This document shows positions 9,601-16,641 of a stretch of 64,000 nt of DNA, in pieces. The notes below the pieces were generated by a model. The model was not told the origin of the DNA. It saw only the letters and a list, made by a program, of their open reading frames with translations, and searched no databases. Source of the stretch: Paenibacillus sp. FSL K6-3182 (lineage in GTDB: Bacteria; Bacillota; Bacilli; Paenibacillales; Paenibacillaceae); contig NZ_CP150265.1 in the NCBI RefSeq assembly GCF_037976325.1, forward strand, positions 3,653,501-3,717,500. Direction: 5' to 3'. The position numbers were made by a program, and so were the translations under genes. Positions within the stretch are counted from its first letter, which is position 1; each line of letters begins with the position of its first letter.

Positions 9601-10490
9601 CCTGCATCGTATTTATAAGCAATCGTATTGGAGCCTGCATTTAAAGGGAGAGCTTCTGCTTTCGTTCCCCACGTATCCCAGTTCGCAAGGTTTGGAAGTG
9701 AGGTTTGGCGGATTTTTGTTCCGTTAACGTAGATGCTTATTGTTTTTGTGCTTCCGCTCGCATTGGCGTACTTGAGTGTCACGTTGCGGCTGCCTGCCGC
9801 GGCTGCATTGACCGTAAACGTTGTTGTCGCACCTTGTGCTAAGTAGCCGTCAACAAATCCAGTGCCGGCATAGCCGGTATGATCCGTATTTACACTCGCT
9901 CCGCCGGACAGTGCAGCAGACTCAGCCTGATAGATGCCCGTAGGCGTTGACGTAGGAGTTGGTGACGGTGTAAGCGCAGTGCCATAAATTTCGAATTCGG
10001 ATAACTGTGCCGCTGGCCAGCCTGTATTGCCTGTAAAATTCAAGCGAACATAACGTGTGTTCGTTGAAGTGAAGTTAATTGTGACCGAATTGCTTGCAAC
10101 CGCCGGATTAAATACATAACCGTTAGAAGCTGCAATATTCGTAAACGTTGTTCCATTAACACTGCCTTGAACCGCAAGCGTTTGCGTCCTTGTTTCCCAG
10201 CCAGCAGGCAGCTTTAATACGATCTGGTCGATGCTAGTACTTGAGCCGAGATCGACTTGAATCCATTGTGGAAATGCGTTATTTGCACTTTCCCAATACG
10301 TTCCTTGGTTGCTGTCTTTCACATTGCTTGGACTGTAGGTTTGAGATTGGCCGCTTGCTGTAACGTCTTTGCCGATTGACAGATTTGATCCACCTGCAGC
10401 AGAAACGGGAGTAAACGGTCCAGTAGATAGGAGCAAGGTCGAGAATAGCATGGTAACGATAAGCGACCATGCAACATACTTATTGCGCAT
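6612..10490 (-). CDS. Secreted multi-domain alpha-1,3-glucanase (GH87)
   Basis: About 1292 aa exported enzyme predicted to cleave alpha-1,3-glucan (mutan, fungal wall glucan). Order: Sec signal peptide 1-31 ending PVSA, F5/8 type C (discoidin) domain 35-170, CBM6/35-like domain 186-311 (begins IYQAESAALSGG), Pro/Thr linker 316-358, second discoidin domain 362-495, two CARDB domains about 500-715, then a beta-sandwich and a right-handed beta-helix catalytic part about 740-1292. Discoidin-CBM6-linker-discoidin-catalytic is the order known for Bacillus and Paenibacillus Agl enzymes. D1066, D1089 and D1090 (LADGVNF, NNGDDGLAVW) have the same spacing as the three catalytic Asp reported for Paenibacillus glycanilyticus GH87. 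Start at 10490 follows GAGGAGG; the upstream TTG frame start contains that site. Confidence 0.88.
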   Translation of the reverse strand: MRNKYVAWSLIVTMLFSTLLLSTGPFTPVSAAGGSNLSIGKDVTASGQSQTYSPSNVKDSNQGTYWESANNAFPQWIQVDLGSSTSIDQIVLKLPAGWETRTQTLAVQGSVNGTTFTNIAASNGYVFNPAVASNSVTINFTSTNTRYVRLNFTGNTGWPAAQLSEFEIYGTALTPSPTPTSTPTGIYQAESAALSGGASVNTDHTGYAGTGFVDGYLAQGATTTFTVNAAAAGSRNVTLKYANASGSTKTISIYVNGTKIRQTSLPNLANWDTWGTKAEALPLNAGSNTIAYKYDAGDSGNVNLDQITVDSTIITPTPSPTATATPTPIATPTPAVTPTPTPTVTPTPTATPTTPPGGNIAIGKAISASSSTQTFIAANANDNNTATYWEGGSASSTLTLDLGANHDITSIVLKLNPSTEWGTRTQTIQVLGHNQSTTTFSSLVSAQAYTFNPASGNTVTIPITSTVKRLQLNITTNSGAPAGQIAEFQVYGTPAPNPDLTITGMSWAPVSPIETNEITLNATVKNIGNASAPATTVNFYLNNTLAGSAPVAALAAGASATVSLNVGAKTAATYSVSSKVDENNAIIEQNDANNSYTNPSSLIVTPVASSDLIGTVSWTPSNPVASNTVAFNVILKNQGNISSASGTHGVTVILKNSAGSTIQTYNGSYSGTLAAGASANVSIPGTWTAVTGNYTVSTIVAVDANELGIKQANNTSSTSLVVYSARGASVPYNRYDTQDATRGGGATLQSAPTFDQALIASEASGQSYVSLPSNGSYLQWNVRQGEGGAGVTMRFTMPDSSDGMGLSGSLDVYVNGVKAKTISLTSYYNWQYFASDQPADTPSGGRPLFRFDEVHWKLDTALQPGDTIRIQKSNADNLEYGVDFLEIEQVPAAIARPANSVSVTDFGAVANDGLDDLAAFEAAVTSAVSTGKIMYIPEGTFHLGNMWKVGSVSSMINDITIMGAGIWHTNIQFTNPNVASGGISFRVEGKLDFSNIYMNSKLRSRYHEGAIYKGFMDNFGKNSKVHNVWVEHFECGFWVGDYAHTPAIYADGLVIENSRIRNNLADGVNFAQGTSNSTVRNSSVRNNGDDGLAVWTSNVNGARAGVNNTFSFNTIENNWRAAAIAFFGGGGHKATNNLIIDTVGGSGIRMNTVFPGYHFQNNTGILFSDTTIINSGTSKDLYNGERGAIDLEASNDSIKNVTFTNIDIINTQRSAIQFGYGGGFENIVFNNININGTGRDGILTSRFTSPHPGAAIYTYTGNGSATFNNLTTSNIAHPNTNYIQNGFGLIIQ
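9422..9552 (-). repeat. Low-complexity Pro/Thr linker repeat inside the GH87 gene
   Basis: Degenerate hexanucleotide-like repeats encode alternating TP units (PTPTPTVTPTPTATPT and similar). This is a flexible interdomain linker. A shorter one lies at about 9940-9972. The antisense open frame over this stretch is a by-product of the repeat. Confidence 0.8.
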
Positions 10491-10770
10491 TATATTCCTC
10501 CTCAATAATGTGGGGGTGCGAGAAAATGTGCGATCTACCGAGAAACGTACGAATGGCAGCGTTTACAAAAAAGATTGTTTCACTTTTATGCGATTTCCGT
10601 ATAGCCTTCCGTTCACTTTCCTAGTTCATTTTAGAATGATAGACATCCCTCCTCACGTTGTCACACCCTTACATTATAAAGACATATTTGACCGAGCTAT
10701 AAGATGTAATATTACGGAAATCGTATGCGATTCAATGATAATAAAACTAATCTAAGCTTCTTTCCTCTAA

Positions 10771-10812
10771 AACAAAAAACCAGTTCAACACATGGGATGT
10801 GTTGAACTGGTT
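10771..10812 (-). terminator. Strong orphan hairpin, minus-strand terminator
   Basis: Perfect 16-bp stem (10778-10793 with 10797-10812), 3-nt loop, followed on the minus strand by six T residues. It lies 160 nt downstream of a second terminator (10911-10955). The 10491-10971 intergenic stretch otherwise holds only AT-rich sequence upstream of the GH87 gene; no coding frame with a ribosome binding site was seen between the two hairpins. Confidence 0.7.
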
Positions 10813-10910
10813 ATGTTCATTTTCTTATTTTGAAACTTATTTGATGCTCATTTTAATGTCTAATTAGGATTAGACGCCATTATTTGTAAAAAAGTTTCGT
10901 TTTCCTGTAC

Positions 10911-10955
10911 AAAAAAACGACGATTCTCTCTAATATTAAGTAAGAATCGTCGTTT
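10911..10955 (-). terminator. Terminator of the YdhK-type gene
   Basis: Stem AAACGACGATTCT (10915-10927) pairs with AGAATCGTCGTTT (10943-10955), with seven T residues after it on the minus strand. Confidence 0.85.
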
Positions 10956-10971
10956 GTTCAGAAACGGTTGA

Positions 10972-11523
10972 TCACTTCGGTGAAAGCTCGCTTTCCGTTA
11001 CCCATTTATGGTTTTTCATTTTTTCTCCCCCAGTGGTTGGAACGTAATCAAACATATAAACCGTCGTTTGCTCTGTGGTATCAATTGTTGCGGTTGCGCC
11101 GTTCATACCCGCCATATGGTCTGCTTGAAGGATAACTTCTGTACCTGGCTCATAGGGTTTGTCGCCTGCATCTTTAATTTCTTCTTGAATAACCCACTTA
11201 TGATTGGTCACTTTTTCGCCGCCCGTTGTTGGGGTATAAGATACGGCGTATACAGTAGTCGTATAGGCGCCCACAATTGTTGCTGTAGCTCCATTCATTC
11301 CTGCCATGTGGTCTGCTTTTATAATCGCTTCACTTCCCACCTTGTAGGTCGGATTCGTTGCTTCTTTTAACCCTTTAGGAAGCTGGCTGCTATTGGAGTG
11401 ATTCATTTGTGAGTGGTCTTCACCTTGATTGCTGGTCATAGCGTTCTCAGCACTTTCGTTTTTACCGCATCCACTTAAAGCGATTACCGCAGCAACACTA
11501 ATTAAAAGCAATTGTTTTTTCAT
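10972..11523 (-). CDS. YdhK family (DUF1541) lipoprotein with two repeats
   Basis: 183 aa. Lipoprotein signal with lipobox LSGC (residues 16-19), a polar linker rich in His, Ser and Asn, then two DUF1541 repeats of about 60 residues, each with ADHMAGMNGATATI and PTTGGEK plus NHKWV. The Met/His content resembles metal-handling proteins, and relatives occur near copper or metal resistance genes; the biochemical role is unknown. Start at 11523 is preceded by AGAGGAG; a GTG four codons earlier overlaps that site. A CsoR/CstR-type palindrome lies 48 nt upstream, so control by a CsoR-family repressor, perhaps the one at 54727, is inferred. Confidence 0.82.
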   Translation of the reverse strand: MKKQLLLISVAAVIALSGCGKNESAENAMTSNQGEDHSQMNHSNSSQLPKGLKEATNPTYKVGSEAIIKADHMAGMNGATATIVGAYTTTVYAVSYTPTTGGEKVTNHKWVIQEEIKDAGDKPYEPGTEVILQADHMAGMNGATATIDTTEQTTVYMFDYVPTTGGEKMKNHKWVTESELSPK

Positions 11524-11570
11524 TTTATATAACACTCCTCTGTTTTTTCGTTCAGTATGTTATTCGCATT

Positions 11571-11587
11571 ATACCCCCAATGGGTAT
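11571..11587. promoter_or_regulatory. CsoR/CstR-type operator upstream of the YdhK-type gene
   Basis: ATACCC-CCAAT-GGGTAT, a perfect 6-nt inverted repeat with 5-nt spacer. The same motif occurs at 49904, 57637 and 57683 in front of sulfur-related operons. Confidence 0.65.
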
Positions 11588-11731
11588 TTCGGAAACGTTT
11601 TTTCATTTCTTTTTTTAAAAAATTTGTTCTTGTGTCCTCCTATCCACTATTCCTTATCCTCATTGTAACTTACACTTTTGAAGAACTTGTGTAGACTGCA
11701 ATCAGATATACTGGAGGAAGCAAATCACCAT

Positions 11732-11768
11732 GAAAAAAAGAAGCATCAGAATTTCTGATGCTTCTTTT
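11732..11768 (-). terminator. Terminator of the FusB-type gene
   Basis: Perfect 12-bp stem (11739-11750 with 11754-11765), 3-nt loop, A7 on one side and T4 on the other, so it may act on both strands. It starts directly beyond the stop codon of the FusB-type gene. Confidence 0.85.
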
Positions 11769-11772
11769 CATT

Positions 11773-12438
11773 TTATGATTCATGTTTTCCGATGAAGTTG
11801 CTGAAGAATTTCTCTAAAACGGTGACATCGGTTATATTTGCGTTGCAGGCTTCGCTGTTTACGCACATATAATTTCCAATCGCCTTGTAGTAATCCGGTG
11901 AAGCATTAGCAGGCCTTGATTTCGTAATCGCCGTGAATAACGCAACTTCTTCATGTCTATTGCACAAAAAACAGTTGCTTTTCTTATTTGTTGGCGTAAA
12001 CTTTCCTTCAATGCCGATAAGCTGTCCGTCTTGACGGTAAATAAGAAACAGCCTATTAGATGCGATATCGGTCCAACCCAAATACGTGACATAACGGTAG
12101 TCAATATCAGCTAAATCGGGTACCTTTAGCTTTTTTACTTTTGGAAACAGCTTTTTTATTTGAGCTGCCGTTACTTGAGTGAATTCCGACATCAAAAGCT
12201 GCAGCGATTGCAAATAGGATTGAATTTCTTCCGTCCTATTTAACGTTGCAAGCTTCTCTAACTCATGCTTTTGAAGATCAGTTGCGTCTTGGAACGCTTC
12301 GGTAATTTTTGTTTGTGTACTATACCTAACCGCTTCAACTACTTTCGGATCGGATACCGTGTTGCATGCAGTTTGAAGCAGATGTGCTTGTTTCTTAATT
12401 AAATTATATTGATGGTTTCTAATAAATGGTTTATTCAT
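11773..12438 (-). CDS. FusB/FusC family EF-G-binding protein
   Basis: 221 aa. All-helical N-terminal half followed by a C-terminal treble-clef zinc finger: CFLCNRH near residue 157 and YMCVNSEACN near 190 supply the four Cys. FusB-type proteins bind elongation factor G on the ribosome and release it from fusidic-acid-stalled complexes; chromosomal homologues in Firmicutes share the fold. The gene has its own promoter, a 15-codon leader frame and a hairpin covering its AAGGGG ribosome binding site, which together look like translational attenuation. Whether it gives fusidic acid resistance here is inference. Confidence 0.87.
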   Translation of the reverse strand: MNKPFIRNHQYNLIKKQAHLLQTACNTVSDPKVVEAVRYSTQTKITEAFQDATDLQKHELEKLATLNRTEEIQSYLQSLQLLMSEFTQVTAAQIKKLFPKVKKLKVPDLADIDYRYVTYLGWTDIASNRLFLIYRQDGQLIGIEGKFTPTNKKSNCFLCNRHEEVALFTAITKSRPANASPDYYKAIGNYMCVNSEACNANITDVTVLEKFFSNFIGKHES

Positions 12439-12450
12439 AGCTGTTCAGCC

Positions 12451-12477
12451 CCTTATTTTTAATGAAAAAATATAAGG
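12451..12477 (-). promoter_or_regulatory. Hairpin sequestering the fusB-type ribosome binding site
   Basis: CCTTATTTTT (12451-12460) pairs with the AAAAA-T-ATAAGG arm (12466-12477), one bulged base, and includes most of the AAGGGG ribosome binding site 10 nt upstream of ATG 12438. Occlusion of the start region until a ribosome stalls upstream is inferred. A second stem, GCAAAG with CTTTGC around the palindrome CCTAATATTAGG (12542-12570), overlaps the end of the leader peptide and could be the competing structure. Confidence 0.55.
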
Positions 12478-12560
12478 TGCAAAGCTTTTATTAGAAACGA
12501 TATGAGCTCCATTGGGCGAAAATATTTCAGTCCGGCCCCACGCAAAGTATCGCCCTAATA

Positions 12561-12608
12561 TTAGGCTTTGCATGAGCAGTTACTTTTCCCGGCAATTTGA
12601 TTTGCCAT
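12561..12608 (-). CDS. Leader peptide of the FusB-type gene (15 aa)
   Basis: MANQIAGKSNCSCKA, preceded by GGGAGGTGATAGGA, an excellent ribosome binding site, and lying about 20 nt into the predicted transcript. It ends 120 nt upstream of the FusB-type start. Short translated leaders of this kind serve as sensors of ribosome stalling in inducible antibiotic resistance genes. No homologue is recognised. Confidence 0.6.
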   Translation of the reverse strand: MANQIAGKSNCSCKA

Positions 12609-12633
12609 TCCTATCACCTCCCTGCCTCTTTAC

Positions 12634-12663
12634 ATTATAAAATGAATTCAGATGTTGTTACAA
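12634..12663 (-). promoter_or_regulatory. SigA-type promoter of the fusB-type transcript
   Basis: On the minus strand TTGTAA (12663-12658), 18-nt spacer, TATAAT (12639-12634). Inverted repeat GAATTCA/TGAATTC (12644-12650, 12668-12674) straddles the -35 and may be an operator or the end structure of the upstream flavin reductase gene. Confidence 0.6.
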
Positions 12664-12693
12664 CGTGTGAATTCCTCTAAATTTACATTTTGA

Positions 12694-13230
12694 TTAAGTA
12701 TGCCACTTTTTCCGGATTTCCTCCACAGTGGCCAAAGCAATGGTATCTTGCAAAATATCGCCAGGCTTGTTGCCTCTCCCAAGGATGTAACCTGCAAAAT
12801 TTGTGCCCGTATAGTCGAAAATATATTGAAATTGCTGAACAAGCGGAATTCCTTTCAGATGGGGCTCGTCATCGCCTATACCGATGACCCAGGCTGTTTT
12901 TGACGCAAAACTAGATAGAAACTCGGCCTTATTCTCTCTTAATGATTGGGACCATCTGTCAATGAATGTCTTCGTAAGGCCTGATGCGCCATACCAGTAG
13001 ATAGGTGTCGCGAACACTAATACATCTTGTGCCTTTACGCGTTCGATCAGATGATGGTAATCATCATTTGGGTAAGGCTCTTTCTCACAATGCCGATAAT
13101 CGACTATAGGCTTGATGTTATAGTCAGATAAGTGAATTTTATCTGCTTCAAATCCTTCAACTAATAAATTCGCTAGTTGGTCCGAGTTTCCATTTTTGCG
13201 GGAGCTTCCATAAATCACTGCAATTCCCAT
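12694..13230 (-). CDS. NAD(P)H-dependent FMN reductase / flavodoxin-fold protein
   Basis: 178 aa. Flavodoxin-like fold with the FMN phosphate loop GSSRKNGNSDQLA at residues 8-20 and FATPIYWYGASGLTKTFIDRW (split over residues 73-93), typical of NADPH-dependent FMN reductases and multimeric flavodoxins. The enzyme would transfer reducing equivalents from NAD(P)H through FMN to a small acceptor. GGAGGTGATT precedes ATG 13230. It lies 37 nt downstream of a lipoprotein solute-binding gene; such pairs occur in sulfur compound uptake units, but no other sulfur gene is adjacent. Confidence 0.82.
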   Translation of the reverse strand: MGIAVIYGSSRKNGNSDQLANLLVEGFEADKIHLSDYNIKPIVDYRHCEKEPYPNDDYHHLIERVKAQDVLVFATPIYWYGASGLTKTFIDRWSQSLRENKAEFLSSFASKTAWVIGIGDDEPHLKGIPLVQQFQYIFDYTGTNFAGYILGRGNKPGDILQDTIALATVEEIRKKWHT

Positions 13231-13267
13231 AGTGAATAATCACCTCCACATTTAAATTGGTAAGCCT

Positions 13268-14077
13268 TTATTTTGAAAAGTCCTGACCAAGCCAATCCGT
13301 GCTAAGCTTTGCGAGGGCTCCATCCGCTTTCATTTCTTTTATCGTTTGATCCACAGCGTCGGCAAGTTTCTTTGACTCGGGGTCGTCTTTACGGAGTACA
13401 TACTGGATATGCCCCTCATTAAGCGCATCTCCTACTGCTTTGAGCTTACCTTGCGGATCTTTGATCGGAAGAAGGAAGTCTGCGCTTATTGTTGCGTCAA
13501 CCCGTCCGTTAGTGATTTGAAGAACTTCATCGTTAGCATCGTTTTGCTGGTACACGATTTTTATTGCGCCATCATGCTCCTTATTGTAATTTTCAAGGAT
13601 TTGAGCTTGAGCGCTGGTCGGGCCAATCAGCACTTTTTTTCCTTTCAAATCATCTAAGGACTTGATCGATTCATTGTTTACTGCTGCAATAATAATTTTG
13701 TTCCGCCAATAAGCGTAAGGTTCTTCGTTAAAATAAAACTTTTGTTCACGCTCAGGGTTTTTCTCGAATAGATGAGCGGCTATATCGATCTTTTTCGTTT
13801 CTAGACTTAATAGAATGTTGGAAAATTCCATCGTTTGAAACTCAAATTCATACTCTTTTAGACGTTTGTCTATCTCTCTGATAACCTCAACGTCGTAGCC
13901 TGTTAACTTTCCGTTATCATCGAGAAAAGCTACTTGTTCGAAATCATTGCCAGTGCCGACAATAACTTTTTTAACCCCAGCGGTTGATTCTCCTTTATTG
14001 CTGCTGCCATTATTGGCGCATGCTGTAATAACAAATAAGAAAACAAGGGCAAACGCAAATCCATTAAACTTTTTCAA
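13268..14077 (-). CDS. Family 3 amino acid-type ABC solute-binding lipoprotein
   Basis: 269 aa. Lipoprotein signal with lipobox ITAC at about residues 16-19, then the bilobed family 3 solute-binding fold (VGTGNDFEQVAFLDDNGKLTGYDVEVIREI, split over the N-terminal lobe; DLKGKKVLIGPTSAQAQIL; FLLPIKD). Members bind polar amino acids or cystine. TTG 14077 is chosen because GGAGG lies 7 nt upstream and the resulting signal peptide is normal; a frame start at 14113 would put the signal peptide internally. No permease or ATPase gene follows, only a flavin reductase, so partner subunits must be elsewhere. The 170 nt upstream contain an inverted repeat TAATCC/GGATTA (14113-14118, 14134-14139) of unknown role. 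Confidence 0.8.
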   Translation of the reverse strand: MKKFNGFAFALVFLFVITACANNGSSNKGESTAGVKKVIVGTGNDFEQVAFLDDNGKLTGYDVEVIREIDKRLKEYEFEFQTMEFSNILLSLETKKIDIAAHLFEKNPEREQKFYFNEEPYAYWRNKIIIAAVNNESIKSLDDLKGKKVLIGPTSAQAQILENYNKEHDGAIKIVYQQNDANDEVLQITNGRVDATISADFLLPIKDPQGKLKAVGDALNEGHIQYVLRKDDPESKKLADAVDQTIKEMKADGALAKLSTDWLGQDFSK

Positions 14078-14245
14078 AATCGTTTCCTCCAATTTGGTAT
14101 GTATTAAACTCATAATCCCTACGGGTTAAGTGAGGATTAAAGGCTGAGATAACTGTAGCATTCACACCTGCTTACGGTCAATCGATTACATAATAGATAA
14201 ATTTTATATAAGAAACCAAAAATGTTATATAAATATAAATATTGT

Positions 14246-14287
14246 AAAAAATCAAAGACCCTCGCCAATTGAATGGGAAGGGTCTTT
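14246..14287 (-). terminator. Terminator of murB
   Basis: AAAGACCCT (14254-14262) pairs with AGGGTCTTT (14279-14287); on the minus strand the stem runs into a T6 tract. Confidence 0.85.
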
Positions 14288-14305
14288 GAACATTAATCAT
14301 TTGTT

Positions 14306-15229
14306 TTAGTTTTGGTTGTCTTCCCCAATGACAATGACTTCTGTTTCTAAATCTATGCCAAAGTTTTGTTTTACCGTCGACTTAATAACTTCGATCAAAT
14401 CAATGTAATCTTGGGAAGTAGCATGATCCACATTTACAATGAAACCTGCATGTTTCGTGGATACCTCTGCTCCTCCGATTCGTTTCCCTTGCAAACCGCT
14501 GTCTTGTATCAGTTTTCCAGCAAAATATCCGGGCGGGCGTTTGAATACACTGCCGCATGAAGGATATTCCAATGGCTGTTTACTTTCTCGCGCAAAAGTG
14601 AACTCATCCATTTTTTCTTTAATATCGGCATATTCAGCTTGTTTAAGATTAAATACAGCTTCGAGAACGACATATTTATTTGCAGAAATATTACTCTTCC
14701 GATAACTTAATGACAGATCCTCACTTGATAATGTGAGAAGCTCGCCTGCTTCGTTCATGACTAAAGCTTTGACTAATACATCCGAAATTTGTCCGCCATA
14801 GGCACCTGCATTCATATACAATGCACCACCGACCGTACCTGGAATGCCGCATGCAAACTCAAGTCCAGACAGATGCTGTTCTAATGCTTGCTTAGACACA
14901 TCTATAATCGAAGCTCCAGCCTGCGCAATAATTGTACAATTTTCGGTACGAACTTCATTCAAGTTTTTTAGATGCATCGTAATCCCGCGAAGGCCGCCAT
15001 CCTTCACGATAAGATTGGAGCCATGTCCCAAGAGGGTAACTGGAACATTTTCTTCTTTCGCAATTTTATAGACAGTGCTTATTTCATCATATTTATTTGG
15101 AGTAATGAATACATCTGCATTCCCCCCTAATTTTGTATATGCGTGATTTTTAACGGGTTCAGCAAGCTTAATATTCAAGTCGGGCAGTTTATTTAAGATA
15201 CGTTTATAAAGGTTCAATTCATTATTCAT
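14306..15229 (-). CDS. murB: UDP-N-acetylenolpyruvoylglucosamine reductase MurB
   Basis: About 307 aa FAD enzyme that reduces UDP-GlcNAc-enolpyruvate to UDP-MurNAc with NADPH in cytosolic peptidoglycan precursor synthesis. FAD motif LLGHGSNLIVKDGGLRG near residue 66, CGIPGTVGGALYMNAGAYGG near 125, and the catalytic Ser region YPSCGSVFKRP near 223; the C-terminal catalytic Glu is in ETEVIVIGE. Length and the SCGSVFKRP form match type IIB MurB of Firmicutes. ATG 15229 overlaps by ATGA the stop codon of a 10-codon frame that has the only good ribosome binding site; ATG 15244 lies too far from it. Monocistronic apart from that frame. Confidence 0.93.
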   Translation of the reverse strand: MNNELNLYKRILNKLPDLNIKLAEPVKNHAYTKLGGNADVFITPNKYDEISTVYKIAKEENVPVTLLGHGSNLIVKDGGLRGITMHLKNLNEVRTENCTIIAQAGASIIDVSKQALEQHLSGLEFACGIPGTVGGALYMNAGAYGGQISDVLVKALVMNEAGELLTLSSEDLSLSYRKSNISANKYVVLEAVFNLKQAEYADIKEKMDEFTFARESKQPLEYPSCGSVFKRPPGYFAGKLIQDSGLQGKRIGGAEVSTKHAGFIVNVDHATSQDYIDLIEVIKSTVKQNFGIDLETEVIVIGEDNQN

Positions 15230-15258
15230 AAAAGTTGTTCCCATTCGTTCATTATCAT
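15226..15258 (-). CDS. Ten-codon minicistron overlapping the murB start
   Basis: MIMNEWEQLL, preceded at 6 nt by AAAAGGTG and ending in TTATGA, where TGA overlaps ATG 15229 of murB. It may couple translation of murB. Conservation is not known, so it remains a candidate. Confidence 0.45.
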   Translation of the reverse strand: MIMNEWEQLL

Positions 15259-15427
15259 TCGTTTCACCTTTTCTTGTTGTTGTTAAAGCTTTGAAATTTC
15301 AACTTTAAATTATAGCACATTTTTCCGATTAATATTACCTTTTAATCAAAAGTTGTTATTTATAAATGTAATCAATCCTATTTCCCACATATCATTAAAT
15401 TATCGTTTCTCCTTATTAAATATGCAA

Positions 15428-15463
15428 CAAAAAAGAGCAGGTTACGATCCTGCTCGCTTTTTT
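15428..15463 (-). terminator. Terminator of the sigma/anti-sigma operon
   Basis: GAGCAGG (15435-15441) pairs with CCTGCTC (15449-15455), with A tract before and T tract after, so usable from either side. The rest of 15259-15522 is AT-rich and holds no gene. Confidence 0.8.
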
Positions 15464-15522
15464 AATGGCTTAATTTGAAGCAACCATAGCATGTCATCTC
15501 ACTAGCCTTAATGACTTATCAT

Positions 15523-16641
15523 TTATTTCTTTATTTCAATGACAATATCATCTAATTTAATTTGTTCTCTACCTCTACCTGATTTTTTAGGCAATACAAT
15601 TTCTTTTGAACCTTCTTCTCTCGTTATTTCTAATGATCCATGATTTTCGGCAGTGTGTTCATACAAGTTTATTTGAGATGTCAGTATAAGCTTGGTAGCA
15701 TTTGGGTCTAATTTTTCGAAGGTTTTACTCCAGTTCATGTTATAGCCGCTTCGCTCACCTGCTCCTCCATTGCCTTTACCTACATAATGATTGCCTAAGT
15801 CGTCTTTAATTTCGATATCCACATCTACAGCATCCCATTCATTTCTTGTCTCATCCGAAATCACTTGATTGTAATAAACGATAAAGCTCATGGGGGTGTA
15901 GGATATATGGTTTATGTTCACTTTTACTCCCTCATGTTCAATACTTTGATTTATGATCTGTGTTTGATTCGCCGTTGCGTCTAAAGAAAGAGCAAAGTTC
16001 CATTTACCTTGTATTTTCTCTTCGTTATTTTGATCTGTTATATTTTCAATAGTCCAATTTAAATTTACGTGATCCAATTCCTTTTGATTACGAAAATCGA
16101 TATTGCTTTGCACTAAACCTACATAACTATTCTCATCCACTTTTGTAATTTCAGAGCTTTGACTACCACCGAGTGCTCCTTTTGCAAATAATAAACCATG
16201 TAACTTTGGTTCGTCACCCAAGTCTTGTTTACTTTCTAATGCATAGGTTAAGGTAACCGATTTCCCATCAAAAATCGCATCTTCTATCGTCACTTTTATG
16301 CCGCTGCTCTCCTTTGACATGTTAATTTCGCTGGAATATTTCTTATAGTCATCATAAAATCCGACCCTTCCGGTATCCAATAACCTGAATATATTTCTTA
16401 TAACGGGGATTTCACTAGCATAAGCAGGGAACGTAATGCCAAAGGTAGCAGTCGTTAAACCGATTAGAATGACTGCAGCAGCAGCATTCTTTTTCCAACG
16501 CTGTGTTTTTTTATTTTCAGCTAAGGACTGCTTTAATGCTTTCATGACCTTGGTCTTTTCAAATTCAGTTACTTCCATTTCCACAAACTGCTTGTCGTCT
16601 AGATCTATATCGTTTAATAATTCATATATATCCTTCATCAT
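15523..16641 (-). CDS. DUF4179 domain protein, probable membrane anti-sigma factor
   Basis: 372 aa. Cytosolic N-terminus of about 48 residues, one membrane segment at about 50-70 (AAAAVILIGLTTATFGITF), then a large extracytoplasmic DUF4179 region. Proteins of this plan follow ECF sigma genes in Bacillales and hold the sigma factor at the membrane. ATG 16641 overlaps the stop codon of the sigma gene by 4 nt (ATGA), which indicates coupled translation. The signal sensed is unknown. Confidence 0.82.
   Translation of the reverse strand: MMKDIYELLNDIDLDDKQFVEMEVTEFEKTKVMKALKQSLAENKKTQRWKKNAAAAVILIGLTTATFGITFPAYASEIPVIRNIFRLLDTGRVGFYDDYKKYSSEINMSKESSGIKVTIEDAIFDGKSVTLTYALESKQDLGDEPKLHGLLFAKGALGGSQSSEITKVDENSYVGLVQSNIDFRNQKELDHVNLNWTIENITDQNNEEKIQGKWNFALSLDATANQTQIINQSIEHEGVKVNINHISYTPMSFIVYYNQVISDETRNEWDAVDVDIEIKDDLGNHYVGKGNGGAGERSGYNMNWSKTFEKLDPNATKLILTSQINLYEHTAENHGSLEITREEGSKEIVLPKKSGRGREQIKLDDIVIEIKK

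Noticed and set aside
9331..9618. Plus-strand frame rich in Gly/Val opposite the GH87 linker
   Set aside because: It is the antisense of the Pro/Thr repeat; no ribosome binding site and the composition follows from the repeat.
11731..11790. Short plus-strand frame beginning ATGAAAAAAAGAAGC after GGAGG
   Set aside because: It runs through the terminator hairpin and the end of the FusB-type gene; most likely chance.
14101..14230. Possible riboswitch before the family 3 solute-binding gene (CTGAGA and AGGGATTA segments)
   Set aside because: The segments do not occur in the order or on the strand of the TPP element, and no SAM or T-box core was found.
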